DNA of 64,000 nucleotides from positions 1,459,001 to 1,523,000 of the forward strand of contig NZ_JAPENY010000002.1 in the NCBI RefSeq assembly GCF_026341825.1, written 5' to 3'. The notes under the pieces were generated by a model, which saw only the letters and a list, made by a program, of their open reading frames with translations, was not told where the DNA came from and did not search any database. Of this stretch, positions 7,398 through 17,142 are shown piece after piece. The position numbers and the translations under genes were made by a program. Position 1 is the first letter of the stretch. Each line of letters opens with the position of its first letter. Source of the stretch: Streptomyces sp. NBC_00620. Its GTDB lineage: Bacteria; Actinomycetota; Actinomycetes; Streptomycetales; Streptomycetaceae.

Positions 7398-9083
7398 TCA
7401 GGCGTCGATGATGACGGGGATGATGAGGGGCCTGCGGCGGTGGGTACGGAAGGCCCAGTTCGCCACGGCACGGGCGATGAGCTGTTCCAGCTGGTGTGCG
7501 TCGCCGACGCCTTCCTGGGCTGCGGTCGCCAGAGTCTTCTCGATGACAGGGATGACCGGTTCGAACGTGGTGTCGTCGTGGACGAACCCGCGGGCCAGGA
7601 AGTCGGGGGTCTCGGCAAGGGCGCCCGTGTCGGCGTCGACGATCGCTACCACGGTGACCACGCCTTCCTCCGCGAGGGTGACGCGGTCCTTCAGGGACGC
7701 CTCGGTGGCGCCGCCGACCTCCATGCCGTCCACGTAGACGTTGCCCGCGGGCACCTTGCCGGTGATCGACGCACGCCCGTCCACGAGGTCGACGACGACG
7801 CCGTCCTCGGCGATGACCACCCGCTCGGGATCGACCCCCGTACGGATGGCCAGGTCGGCGTTGGCCCGCAGGTGGCGCCATTCGCCGTGCACGGGCATGA
7901 CATTGCGGGGCTTGACGATGTTGTAGCAGTACACGAGTTCACCGGCGCTGGCGTGCCCGGAGACGTGCACCTTGGCGTTGCCCTTGTGGACGACATGGGC
8001 GCCCCAGCGGGTCAGCCCGTTGATCACCCGGTAGATGGCGTTCTCGTTGCCGGGGATCAGGGAGCTGGCGAGCAGGACGGTGTCGCCCTTGCCGATGCGG
8101 ATCACATGGTCGCGGTTGGCCATCCGGGACAGCGCCGCCATCGGCTCGCCCTGGGATCCGGTGCACACCAGGGTGATCTTGTGGTCCGGCAGCTTCTCCA
8201 TTTCCTTGGTACTCACGACCAGGCCGCTGGGAACCTTCAGATACCCGAGGTCTCGGGCGATGCCCATGTTGCGGACCATCGAGCGGCCCACGAAGGCGAC
8301 CTTGCGACCGTGCTGGTGCGCGGCGTCCAGGACCTGCTGGATGCGGTGCACATGGCTGGCGAAACTGGAGACGATCACCCGGCGCGGGGCGGTACGCATC
8401 ACCTGCTCGATCGCCGGGTTCAGGTCGCGCTCGGAGGTGGTGAAGCCAGGGACCTCGGCGTTGGTGGAGTCGGTGAGGAAGAGATCGACGCCTTCCTCGC
8501 CGAGGCGGGCGAAGGCGCGCAGGTCGGTGATGCGGTCGTCCAGCGGGAACTGGTCCATCTTGAAGTCGCCGGTGTGCAGCACCAGCCCGGCCGCGGTGCG
8601 GATCGCGACCGCGAGACCGTCCGGGATGGAGTGGTTGACCGCGATGAATTCGCACTCGAAGGGGCCGAAACTGCGGCGGTCGCCCTCACGTACCCGCACC
8701 GCGCGCGGCCGGATTCCGTGCTCCTTGAGCTTGGCCTCCAGGAACGCCAGTGTCAGCTTCGAGCCCACGACAGGGATGTCGGAGCGCTCTCGCAGCAGAT
8801 ATGGCACGCCACCGATGTGGTCCTCGTGGCCGTGCGTGAGCACCACGGCCACGATGTCGTCCAGGCGATCACGGATCGAGGTGAAGTCCGGCAGGATCAC
8901 GTCCACGCCGGGCTGGGTCTCTTCGGGGAACAGCACGCCGCAGTCGACGATGAGCAGCTTGCCGGCATGCTCGAAGACGGTCATGTTGCGGCCGATCTCA
9001 CCCAGACCGCCCAGGGCGACGACCCTCAGCCCTCCTTCGGGCAGGGGAGGGGCGGCTTTCAGGTCGGGATGCGGATGGCTCAT
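7398..9083 (-). CDS. rnj: ribonuclease J
   Basis: A 561-residue metallo-beta-lactamase/beta-CASP ribonuclease of normal family length. The zinc motif HGHEDHIGG lies at about residues 84-92, the beta-CASP domain follows, and the C-terminal third holds the RNase J extension. The enzyme combines endonuclease and 5'-3' exonuclease activity in RNA processing and decay. The start MSHPHPDLK is the first ATG of the frame. In other Streptomyces the main RNase J gene is, as I recall, next to dapA; here the neighbours are a spermidine-synthase-like gene and divergent sbcD. This may therefore be a second copy or a rearranged locus. Confidence 0.9.
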   Translation of the reverse strand: MSHPHPDLKAAPPLPEGGLRVVALGGLGEIGRNMTVFEHAGKLLIVDCGVLFPEETQPGVDVILPDFTSIRDRLDDIVAVVLTHGHEDHIGGVPYLLRERSDIPVVGSKLTLAFLEAKLKEHGIRPRAVRVREGDRRSFGPFECEFIAVNHSIPDGLAVAIRTAAGLVLHTGDFKMDQFPLDDRITDLRAFARLGEEGVDLFLTDSTNAEVPGFTTSERDLNPAIEQVMRTAPRRVIVSSFASHVHRIQQVLDAAHQHGRKVAFVGRSMVRNMGIARDLGYLKVPSGLVVSTKEMEKLPDHKITLVCTGSQGEPMAALSRMANRDHVIRIGKGDTVLLASSLIPGNENAIYRVINGLTRWGAHVVHKGNAKVHVSGHASAGELVYCYNIVKPRNVMPVHGEWRHLRANADLAIRTGVDPERVVIAEDGVVVDLVDGRASITGKVPAGNVYVDGMEVGGATEASLKDRVTLAEEGVVTVVAIVDADTGALAETPDFLARGFVHDDTTFEPVIPVIEKTLATAAQEGVGDAHQLEQLIARAVANWAFRTHRRRPLIIPVIIDA

Positions 9084-9288
9084 ATTCTGACGTTACCGGA
9101 GAGTCCGCCGAGGTGATCCACTGGCTGCCCGGCGCGTGGATTGTGCTATTTGCCTGGGTGATTTGAGGTCAGTGATGGATCGGGAGGTCAAAGGCGTTAG
9201 CGTGGTGGGTGTTGGCGGCGAGCCCGTGCTGGCTTTGTGTTCGTTGTAGATGCCTGGTGGGGGTAATCGTGCAGGTCAGAGCGATTTC

Positions 9289-10452
9289 ATGAAATTGCTG
9301 CACACTTCCGACTGGCATCTCGGCCGGGCGTTCCACCGGGTGAACATGCTCGGCGCCCAGTCCGAGTTCATCGGCCACCTCGTCGTGACCGTGCGTGAGC
9401 GCGAGGTGGACGCGGTGGTCGTGTCGGGGGACGTGTACGACCGGGCGGTGCCGCCGCTGGCCGCGGTCGAACTCTTCGACGACGCCCTGCACCGGCTGGC
9501 CGACCTCGGTGTGCCCACGGTGATGATCTCCGGGAACCATGATTCGGCGCGCCGGCTGGGTGTCGGGGCGGGTCTCATCGGGCGGGCGGGCGTTCATTTG
9601 CGGACCGAGGCATCGGCGTGCGGTACGCCCGTGGTGCTGGCCGACGCGCACGGTGAGGTGGCCTTCTACGGACTGCCCTACCTCGAACCGGCCCTGGTGA
9701 AGGACGAGTTCGGGGTGGAGAAGCCGGGCCACGAGGCGGTGCTCGCCGCTGCCATGGACCGGGTCCGCGCCGATCTTGCCGCGCGGGCGCCCGGCACCCG
9801 TTCCGTGGTCCTCGCCCATGCCTTCGTCACCGGGGGCGAGGCCAGCGACAGCGAGCGGGACATCACGGTCGGCGGGGTCGCCTCCGTGCCCGCCGGGGTC
9901 TTCGACGGCGTCGACTACACCGCGCTCGGGCATCTGCACGGCAGCCAGACCATCACCGAGCGCGTGCGCTACTCCGGCTCCCCGCTGCCGTACTCCTTCT
10001 CGGAGGCCGACCACCGCAAGAGCATGTGGCTCGTGGACCTGGGCCCCGAGGGTCTGCTCGACGCGGAGCGGATCGACTGCCCCGTCCCTCGGGCGCTCGC
10101 CCGGATCCGAGGGCGGCTGGAGGAGCTGCTCGTCGATCCGGAGCTGGCGCGCCACGAGGAGGCGTGGGTCGAGGCGACGCTCACCGACCCGGTGCGCCCG
10201 GCCGACCCCATGGCCCGGCTGACCGAGCGCTTCCCGCACACACTCAGCCTCGCCTTCGACCCGGAGAGGGCGCCGGAGGACCCGGACCTCTCCTATGCCC
10301 GGCGGCTGGCGGGCCGGGGCGAACAGCAGATCGCGGAGGACTTCGTCGCCCATGTGCGCGGCGCCGGACCCGACGCACGCGAGCAGGCGGTGCTACGGGA
10401 CGCGTTCGACGCGGTCCGCGCCGACGAAGCCGTACGGGAGGTGGCCCGGTGA
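9289..10452 (+). CDS. sbcD: exonuclease subunit SbcD
   Basis: A 387-residue metallophosphoesterase subunit of the SbcCD (Mre11-Rad50 type) nuclease, which removes hairpins and protein-blocked DNA ends. Metal-binding motifs are visible in order: SDWHLG at 7-12, GDVYDR, GNHDSARR, and the GHLHGSQ box. The ATG at 9289 gives the canonical N-terminus MKLLHTSDWHLG; in-frame upstream codons only add unrelated sequence. The sbcC gene begins 35 bp after the stop, so the two form an operon. Confidence 0.95.
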   Translation: MKLLHTSDWHLGRAFHRVNMLGAQSEFIGHLVVTVREREVDAVVVSGDVYDRAVPPLAAVELFDDALHRLADLGVPTVMISGNHDSARRLGVGAGLIGRAGVHLRTEASACGTPVVLADAHGEVAFYGLPYLEPALVKDEFGVEKPGHEAVLAAAMDRVRADLAARAPGTRSVVLAHAFVTGGEASDSERDITVGGVASVPAGVFDGVDYTALGHLHGSQTITERVRYSGSPLPYSFSEADHRKSMWLVDLGPEGLLDAERIDCPVPRALARIRGRLEELLVDPELARHEEAWVEATLTDPVRPADPMARLTERFPHTLSLAFDPERAPEDPDLSYARRLAGRGEQQIAEDFVAHVRGAGPDAREQAVLRDAFDAVRADEAVREVAR

Positions 10453-10486
10453 CGACACGCCTGCTGGACCTCTTGGGGGTCGCCCG

Positions 10487-13474
10487 ATGAGGCTGCACCG
10501 CCTGGACATCACCGCCTTCGGGCCCTTCGGCGACGCCCAGCGGGTCGACTTCGACGAGCTGTCGGCCGCCGGGCTCTTCCTGCTGCACGGGCCGACGGGC
10601 GCGGGCAAGACATCCGTGCTCGACGCCGTCTGCTTCGCGCTGTACGGAGCGGTGCCGGGCGCCCGCCAGGGCGGTTCGCTGCGCAGCGACCACGCGACGC
10701 CCGCCACCCGCACCGAGGTGAGCCTCGAACTCACCGTCGCCGGACGCCGGTTGGAGATCACCCGGCAGCCGCCCTTCGAGCGGGCCAAGAGACGCGGCAC
10801 GGGCACCACGACCGAGAAGGCGCAGAGCTGGCTCCGCGAGTACGACGCGTCGGCGGGTTCCTGGAAGGACCTCAGCCGCTCCCACCAGGAGATCGGCGAG
10901 GAGATCACCCAGCTGCTCGGCATGAGCCGGGAGCAGTTCTGCCAGGTCGTGCTGCTGCCCCAGGGCGACTTCGCACGCTTTCTGCGGGCGGACGCCGAGG
11001 CCCGCGGCAAGCTGCTCGGCCGCCTCTTCGACACCCACCGCTTCGCCGAGGTCGAGAAGCGTCTCGCCGAGCGGCGGCGTGCGGCCGAGACCGAAGTGCG
11101 CGACGGGGACACGGCGTTGCTCGCCGACGCGCACCGTATGCAGCAGGCCGCGGGCGACGCCATGGAGCTGCCCGGCCTCGCGCCGGGAGACCCCGGTCTC
11201 GCCGATGCCATCCTGAGCGCCGCCGCCGTCGCCCGCAGCACCGCCCGCGAACGGCTCACCATCGCCCACTGCGCACGGACGGCCGCCGAATCAGCGCAGG
11301 CCGCGGCCGATCGCGTACTCGACGACGTGCGTGAAGTGGCGCGGCTGCAGCGCCGGTTCGCGGAGGCGAGAGAGCGGGCCGCCCGCCTGGAGGAGCGCGC
11401 CGACGCCCATCGCGAGGCCCAGACGCGGATGGAGCGTGCCCGCAAGGCCGAGGCGGTGGCCCCCGCACTCGACCTGCGCGACGCCGCCGAGGCCGAGCAC
11501 CGGAGCGCGTCGGCCGAGGAAGTACGCGCGCGTGCCGCCCTGCCGGAGACGTTCGCCGGAGCCGGCGCGCCCGGGCTCGCCTCCGCCGCGCGCAAGGCGG
11601 CGGAGGAGCTGGGCGGACTGGAGTCGGCACGCCGCGCCGAACGGAAACTGGCCGAACTCGCCGCCGAGAGCGCCGACTTGGACAGCCAGGAGCGTGCCGA
11701 CGAGGAAGTGCTCCAGGACGCCGAGAACTGGCTCGCCACCTGGGAGGCGACCCGCACGGCCGACGAGGCACGCATCGAGTCCGCGCAGGAAGCGGCGACA
11801 CATGCCGAGCAGCTCGCCGTGCAGCGCGACCCCGCGCAGGCCCGGCTCAGGGCCGCCCGCCAGCGCGACGCGTTCGCCCGCGACACGGACGACACCCAGG
11901 CGCGCGCCCTCGCCTCCCGCGAACGCGCCACGAACGCGCGCGCCCACTGGCTCGACCTGAAGGAACAGCGCCTCCAGGGCATCGCCGCGGAACTCGCCGC
12001 GGGCCTTGTCGACGGCGAACCCTGCGCCGTGTGCGGCGGCACCGAACACCCCGCGCCCGCACGGAAGATCGCCGGGCATGTCGACCGGGAGGCAGAGGAG
12101 CACGCCCTCGCCGCCTACCAGCGCGCCGACGAGGAGCGCGCCGAGGCCGAGCGGCGACTCGGCGTCGTACGGGAGGCACTGGCCGCCGCCACCGCGGAGG
12201 CGGGGGACGCGCCCACCGAGCAACTCGCTGAGCAGGCCGAGGAGTTGGAGCGGGAGTACGCCGAGGCGCGCGCCGCCGCATCCGGGCTGCACACCGCGCG
12301 TGAGCGACTCGCACAGGCCGGGCTCGAGCACGAACGGCGGGTGGCCGCCCAGCAGCAGGCCGCACTCCGCGCCGCCGCCCGGGTCTCGCACCGCGACCGG
12401 AACGACCTGGAAAGAGCATCCCTGGAGGAGGAGTTGGAACAGGCGCGGGGCGCGGCCGGCAGCGTAGCCGCGCGGGCCGCGCAACTGGAGCGGCAGGTCG
12501 CGCTGCTCACCGAGGCCGCGGACGCCGTGCGCGCGGCCGACGACACCGCGCAGCGGCTCAAGGACGCCGACGCGCGACTCTCCGACGCTGCCTTCCGCGC
12601 AGGCTTCGACACACCGCGGGCAGCCGCTGCCGCACTGCTCGACGACGCGGCCCACCGGGAGCTCCAACGGCGGCTCGACACCTGGCAGTCGGAGGAAGCG
12701 GCAGTGCGGGCCGTCCTCGCCGAGACCGACACGGCGGCCGCCGCCCAGCAGCCGCCCGCCGACCTGTGGACCGCCGAACAGGCCGCCGAGTCCGCCGCCC
12801 GCCGGCTGCGGGACACCGCCTCCGCGCAGGACGCCGCCGCCCGGCGCTGCGGTGAGCTCGACCGGCTGTCCGCGCACGCCACCGCGTCCGCACGCCGCCT
12901 GGCGCCACTGCGTGAGGCGTACGACCGGGTGGCCCGCATGGCCGGTCTCGCGGCCGGCACGTCGGCGGACAACGAACGCAAGATGCGCCTGGAGTCCTAC
13001 GTCCTCGCCGCCCGCCTGGAACAGGTCGCCGCCGCCGCGACCGTCCGGCTGCTGCGCATGTCCTCGGGGCGCTACACCCTTGTCCACTCCGACGACCGCG
13101 CCGGGCGTGGGCGCAGCGGGCTCGGACTGCATGTCGTGGACGCCTGGACCGGCCGCGAGCGCGACACGGCGACACTCTCCGGCGGCGAGACGTTCTTCGC
13201 CTCCCTCGCACTCGCGCTCGGCCTCGCGGACGTCGTCACCGACGAGGCCGGCGGGGTGCGGCTCGACACGCTCTTCATCGACGAGGGCTTCGGCAGCCTC
13301 GACGACCAGACCCTCGACGAGGTCCTCGACGTACTCGACTCACTGCGCGAGCGGGACCGCAGCGTCGGCATCGTCAGCCATGTCGCGGACCTGCGGCGCC
13401 GCATCCACGCCCAGCTGGAGGTCGTGAAGGGGCGGACGGGCTCGGTCGTAAGGCAGCGGGGCGACCAGATGTGA
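10487..13474 (+). CDS. sbcC: exonuclease subunit SbcC (SMC/Rad50-like ATPase)
   Basis: A 995-residue SMC-type ATPase that pairs with SbcD. The N-terminal head carries the Walker A motif GPTGAGKTS at about 34-42. Long Ala/Glu/Arg-rich coiled-coil arms surround a zinc hook, CAVCGG, near the middle of the chain. The C-terminal head has the ABC signature LSGGE and the Walker B segment LFIDEGFGSLD, followed by a D-loop. The start at 10487 follows a ggggg ribosome site. The stop is one base from the convergent Lrp gene stop, so no terminator space exists between them. Confidence 0.95.
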   Translation: MRLHRLDITAFGPFGDAQRVDFDELSAAGLFLLHGPTGAGKTSVLDAVCFALYGAVPGARQGGSLRSDHATPATRTEVSLELTVAGRRLEITRQPPFERAKRRGTGTTTEKAQSWLREYDASAGSWKDLSRSHQEIGEEITQLLGMSREQFCQVVLLPQGDFARFLRADAEARGKLLGRLFDTHRFAEVEKRLAERRRAAETEVRDGDTALLADAHRMQQAAGDAMELPGLAPGDPGLADAILSAAAVARSTARERLTIAHCARTAAESAQAAADRVLDDVREVARLQRRFAEARERAARLEERADAHREAQTRMERARKAEAVAPALDLRDAAEAEHRSASAEEVRARAALPETFAGAGAPGLASAARKAAEELGGLESARRAERKLAELAAESADLDSQERADEEVLQDAENWLATWEATRTADEARIESAQEAATHAEQLAVQRDPAQARLRAARQRDAFARDTDDTQARALASRERATNARAHWLDLKEQRLQGIAAELAAGLVDGEPCAVCGGTEHPAPARKIAGHVDREAEEHALAAYQRADEERAEAERRLGVVREALAAATAEAGDAPTEQLAEQAEELEREYAEARAAASGLHTARERLAQAGLEHERRVAAQQQAALRAAARVSHRDRNDLERASLEEELEQARGAAGSVAARAAQLERQVALLTEAADAVRAADDTAQRLKDADARLSDAAFRAGFDTPRAAAAALLDDAAHRELQRRLDTWQSEEAAVRAVLAETDTAAAAQQPPADLWTAEQAAESAARRLRDTASAQDAAARRCGELDRLSAHATASARRLAPLREAYDRVARMAGLAAGTSADNERKMRLESYVLAARLEQVAAAATVRLLRMSSGRYTLVHSDDRAGRGRSGLGLHVVDAWTGRERDTATLSGGETFFASLALALGLADVVTDEAGGVRLDTLFIDEGFGSLDDQTLDEVLDVLDSLRERDRSVGIVSHVADLRRRIHAQLEVVKGRTGSVVRQRGDQM

Positions 13475-13475
13475 G

Positions 13476-13922
13476 TCAGTGGCCCAGCGGGCGCCGGGGG
13501 AGCGGCGAGGAGTAGACGACGCTCGTGGTCACGGAGCCCAGGGTGCCGATCTTGCCGGACACCTCCTCCAGGTGGCGCATGGAGCGTGCCGTGACCTTGA
13601 TGACGAAGCAGTCGTCGCCCGTGACGTGGTGCGCCTCCAGGATCTCGGGCGTCACCTCGACCAGGTCGTGGAAGGGTTTGTAGTTGCCGTTCGGGTACCT
13701 GAGCCGCACGAACGCCAGGATCGGCAGGCCCAGGCTCTCCGGGTCGACGACGGCCGCGTACCCCTGGATGACGCCCGCCTCCTCCAGCCGGCGGACCCGT
13801 TCGGTGACCGCGCTCGCGGACATGGAGACGGCACGGGCCAGGTCGGTGAAACTGGCCCTGCCCTCGCGCTGCAGGACATCGAGGATGCGCCAGTCGGTGG
13901 CGTCCGGGGAATACGCGGTCAT
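13476..13922 (-). CDS. Lrp/AsnC family transcriptional regulator
   Basis: A 148-residue regulator. A winged helix-turn-helix spans about residues 8-52 (DWRILDVLQREGRASFTDLA through VTERVRRLEEAGVI), followed by a RAM/AsnC ligand-binding domain with VTGDDCFVIKV. Members bind amino acids or related ligands as dimers or octamers. It faces the rhodanese gene across 181 bp, which is the likely target along with its own promoter. Ligand unknown; a sulfur amino acid would fit the neighbour but is inference. Confidence 0.88.
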   Translation of the reverse strand: MTAYSPDATDWRILDVLQREGRASFTDLARAVSMSASAVTERVRRLEEAGVIQGYAAVVDPESLGLPILAFVRLRYPNGNYKPFHDLVEVTPEILEAHHVTGDDCFVIKVTARSMRHLEEVSGKIGTLGSVTTSVVYSSPLPRRPLGH

Positions 13923-14103
13923 GTGTGATGGATAGCAGGGAAATCCCCGGCGGATCAAGAGCGATGCCGTGGATGGCCACTTCAAGGCCGAGGTCACCGG
14001 ACATAGATTTCTGGCCAGGAAGTCCCGCGGGCGGGTGCAGGTCCCCGCGCGGCCGGTGCGCAGAAGCCACTGGTCAGGTGGGACAGGGAGGGAAGGCCAC
14101 ACC

Positions 14104-14610
14104 ATGACAGCGACCACCGAGGCCGGCGTGACCGGCACCTCGACCACCGTGAACCCCGTTCTGCGCGTCGCGCCCGCGTCTCCGGCAGCTGCCGCCGCCT
14201 ACTTCGGCGCGAGCCTCGCCTTCCACGCCGACGTGTCCGATGTCGCCGCCGCCCTCGGCGCCGGCGGCGACCCCGGTTTCGTCGTCCTCGACTCCCGCTC
14301 GACCGAGTCCTGGGACCAGGGTCATGTCCCTGGCGCCGTCCACCTGCCGACCGCGCTCATCCCCGAGCAGGCCGAACAGCTCCTCGACAAGTCGGTGCCG
14401 GTCGTCACGTACTGCTGGGGCCCCGGCTGCAACGGCGCGACCCGCGCCGCCCTCGCCCTCGCCGAACTCGGCTTCCAGGTCAAGGAGATGCTCGGCGGCT
14501 TCGAGTACTGGGCGCGCGAGGGCTTCGAGTTCGAGACCTGGGAGGGGCGGGAGCGGCGCGCCGCGGACCCGCTGACGGCACCGCTGGACGCGGCGGACTG
14601 CGGCTGCTGA
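14104..14610 (+). CDS. rhodanese-like sulfurtransferase
   Basis: A 168-residue single-domain rhodanese. The domain starts near residue 45. FVVLDSRSTESWDQGHVPGAVHLP is the CH2A/CH2B region, and the active loop is YCWGPGCNGATRAA, giving a persulfide cysteine at C-x-G-P-x-C-N. Such enzymes move sulfane sulfur to cyanide or thiol acceptors. The chain ends in Asp-Cys-Gly-Cys, two further cysteines that might accept sulfur. A strong gggagggaagg ribosome site precedes the ATG. The divergent Lrp gene probably controls it. Confidence 0.88.
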   Translation: MTATTEAGVTGTSTTVNPVLRVAPASPAAAAAYFGASLAFHADVSDVAAALGAGGDPGFVVLDSRSTESWDQGHVPGAVHLPTALIPEQAEQLLDKSVPVVTYCWGPGCNGATRAALALAELGFQVKEMLGGFEYWAREGFEFETWEGRERRAADPLTAPLDAADCGC

Positions 14611-14756
14611 GCCGGGCCCGTCCTGCCCTGTGCTGTCGCGGTAACGCATGCGGAGGGAAAGGGAGTTCGGGTGGTCATGGGTGTCGAGGGTGGCGTATCG
14701 GACAGCGGAGGGGACACCGGATCTCCACCGGGTCCCCGCCGTGTAGCTTCTGCCGC

Positions 14757-15272
14757 ATGGCGAGATACGCGGAACCAGGTGCGGTCGAGTGGGTGGAGTC
14801 GGGCGGCGGGCCGCTCATAGTGATCCCGGAGGTCGTGCTGCCGTTCTGGTCGGGCGCGGACGGCGACGAGACGTCCTCCGACTACGACCGGGCGTGCGAC
14901 GTGGACGGCTACATAGGTCTCGTGCCGGTCGGCGACACCAGGGCCCTGGTCCTCGGCGACGAACCCGCCTCGACCGCCTTCCTCCCCGAGCACGGCACCT
15001 TCGTACGGTGGTGCGCCGCCGACTCCGAGGACGAACTGCTCGCCATCGTCCCCGCGGCGCTCGAAGCGGCGGTCTGGGAGCCGGAAGTGCACTGGAACGT
15101 GCCCGGTCCCGTGGTCCTGTTCGACGCGGCCTGGCCGGGGAGCGAATCGAAGCGGACGGATCACCTCAAGCTCGCGCTGGAGCCGGGCCGGTACGCGGTG
15201 CGCGCGACGTACGCGGAGCCGGGCCCCGAGACGTGGGTGGGCCTCGTACAGCTCCGGCGGCTGCCGAACTGA
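14757..15272 (+). CDS. Imm21-family immunity protein
   Basis: A 171-residue protein matching the Imm21 family of polymorphic-toxin immunity proteins. Characteristic segments are WVESGGGPLIVIPE near residue 12, SDYDRACDVDGYIGLVPVG and ALVLGDEP near 65-75. Such proteins neutralise a cognate secreted toxin, but no toxin or secretion-linked gene is adjacent. It could protect against a neighbour strain's toxin or have been recruited for another role. An inverted repeat just downstream serves as terminator. Confidence 0.75.
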   Translation: MARYAEPGAVEWVESGGGPLIVIPEVVLPFWSGADGDETSSDYDRACDVDGYIGLVPVGDTRALVLGDEPASTAFLPEHGTFVRWCAADSEDELLAIVPAALEAAVWEPEVHWNVPGPVVLFDAAWPGSESKRTDHLKLALEPGRYAVRATYAEPGPETWVGLVQLRRLPN

Positions 15273-15297
15273 GCGACGACCCACGGGACTTCACGTT

Positions 15298-15322
15298 CCC
15301 CGCGCGCACCTGCCGCGCGGGG
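15298..15322. terminator. hairpin between convergent Imm21 and DUF885 genes
   Basis: A 9-bp perfect stem (CCCCGCGCG / CGCGCGGGG) with a 7-base loop in the gap between two convergent stops. There is no T-run, as is usual in Streptomyces, and it could end transcription from both sides. Confidence 0.55.
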
Positions 15323-15385
15323 CGCGGATGCCGACGTCGGCCGGACTCGTGTCGCCGGTCCGAGCCCGGCCGCCGTCGGTGAGCG

Positions 15386-17077
15386 TCAGAGCTGGGACAG
15401 TTCGTCCACCAGGTCGTCCAGGCCCAGCGAGCCCTGAGAGAGGGCCGCCATGTGCCAGGCCTTCGCGTCGAAGGCGTCTCCGTGGCGCTTCTTCGCGTTC
15501 TCGCGGCCCAGCAGCCAGGCGCGCTCGCCGAGCTTGTAGCCGATGGCCTGGCCCGGGATCGAGAGGTAGCGGGTCAGCTCGCTCTCCACGAAGTCGGCGG
15601 GCCGGCTGCTGTGCGCGCCGAAGAACTCCTCCGCCAGCTCGGGCGTCCAGCGCTCACCCGGGTGGAACGGCGAATCGGCCGGAATCTCCAGTTCCAGATG
15701 CATGCCGATGTCGACGATGACGCGGGCCGCACGCATCATCTGCGCGTCGAGGTAGCCCAGGCGCTGCTCCGCGTCGGTGAGGAAGCCGAGTTCGTCCATG
15801 AGCCGCTCCGCGTACAGCGCCCAGCCCTCGGCGTTGGCGCTGACCCCGCCGACCGTGGCCTGGTAGCGGGAGAGGTCTCCCGCGACGTGCGCCCACTGCG
15901 CGAGCTGGAGGTGATGGCCGGGGACACCCTCGTGGTACCAGGTCGAGACGAGGTCGTACACGGGGAAGCGGGTCTGGCCCATCGTCGGCAGCCACGTACG
16001 GCCGGGGCGCGAGAAGTCCTCGGACGGTGCCGTGTAGTAGGGGGCCGCCGCGCTGCCGGGCGGTGCGATGTGGGACTCCACCTTCCGTACCCGCTCGGCG
16101 AGTTCGAAGTGTGTCCCGTCCAGCGCCTCGATCGCCTGGTCCATCAGGTTCTGCAGCCAGGCCTGCACCTCGTCGACGCCGTCGATGTGCGTGCCGTGCT
16201 CGTCGAGGTGCGCGAGCGCCACCCAGGGGGTCTCGGCGCCGGGCAGGACCTTCTCGGCCTCCTGCTTCATCTCGGCGAGGAGGCGGTGGTACTCCGCCCA
16301 GCCGTACGCGTACGCCTCGTCGAGGTCGAGATCCGTACCGTTGAAGTAGCGCGACCAGCGGGCGTACCGCTCGCGGCCGACCGTGTTCGGCGCGCCTTCG
16401 ATGGCGGGCGCGTACACGTCGCGCATCCAGTCCCGCAGGGACACCAGGGCCTCGGTCGCGGTACGGGCGGCGGTGTCCAGCTCCGCGCGCAGCGTCTCGG
16501 GGCCAGGCGTCACGAAGTCCTCGAACCAGCCGCGGCCCTGCCCGTCGGTGTCGGACCACTCGGTGAGCTGCCCGATGAACGTCGCGGTGGGGCGGGGGCC
16601 CGCGTACAGCTTGCGATCCAGGCCGAGGGCGAGGGACTCGCGATAGCCCTCCAGCGCGCCCGGCACCGCGCGCAGCCGCTCCGCGACCGCCGCCCAGTCC
16701 TCGTCCGTCTCCGTGGGAGTGAGGGTGAAGACCTCGCGCACCGAGTGCGCGGGCGAATGCATGTTGCCGACCATGCGCAGATGGTCGTCGGCGTCGTGGA
16801 CGGCGAGCTCGGCGGTGAGCCGCTCGCGCAGCAGCCGGCCGCAGCGGCGCTCGATGTCACTGTCCGCGCCCAGCTGCCGTTCCGCCTCGTCGAGCCGCTC
16901 CAGGGTCCTGCGCGCCAGGTCGGCCAGGGCGGCCTGACCTGCGGGCGAGGCATCCGGCAGCTTGCCGGCACTCGCCTTGTCGCCGAGGTAGGTACCAGTG
17001 ACCGGGTCGAGGGCGATGAGGTCGTCGACATACGCGTCGGCGACCTCGCGGGGCAGCGGGATCTTCGTCTCAGGCAT
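15386..17077 (-). CDS. DUF885 family protein (putative metallopeptidase-like)
   Basis: A 563-residue cytoplasmic protein of the DUF885 family. The segment TWYHEGVPGHHLQLAQW contains a zinc-peptidase-like HExxxxHH arrangement, and NAEGWALYAERLMDELG supplies a conserved Glu-rich helix that would provide the third metal ligand. The family is thought to be peptidase-like, but substrates are largely unknown. The start at 17077 (MPETKIPLP) was chosen because the frame upstream of it loses domain character. No signal peptide. It is transcribed toward the Imm21 gene. Confidence 0.8.
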   Translation of the reverse strand: MPETKIPLPREVADAYVDDLIALDPVTGTYLGDKASAGKLPDASPAGQAALADLARRTLERLDEAERQLGADSDIERRCGRLLRERLTAELAVHDADDHLRMVGNMHSPAHSVREVFTLTPTETDEDWAAVAERLRAVPGALEGYRESLALGLDRKLYAGPRPTATFIGQLTEWSDTDGQGRGWFEDFVTPGPETLRAELDTAARTATEALVSLRDWMRDVYAPAIEGAPNTVGRERYARWSRYFNGTDLDLDEAYAYGWAEYHRLLAEMKQEAEKVLPGAETPWVALAHLDEHGTHIDGVDEVQAWLQNLMDQAIEALDGTHFELAERVRKVESHIAPPGSAAAPYYTAPSEDFSRPGRTWLPTMGQTRFPVYDLVSTWYHEGVPGHHLQLAQWAHVAGDLSRYQATVGGVSANAEGWALYAERLMDELGFLTDAEQRLGYLDAQMMRAARVIVDIGMHLELEIPADSPFHPGERWTPELAEEFFGAHSSRPADFVESELTRYLSIPGQAIGYKLGERAWLLGRENAKKRHGDAFDAKAWHMAALSQGSLGLDDLVDELSQL

Positions 17078-17142
17078 GCGGACATCCTCGTACGGGGACG
17101 CGGTCCCCGTCAGCAAGATTTGCTCAGGGCGTGACCCTTCCG

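Noticed and set aside
7440..9116. 558-codon open frame antisense to RNase J
   Set aside because: Composition is that of a shadow of the RNase J gene; no ribosome site or family match.
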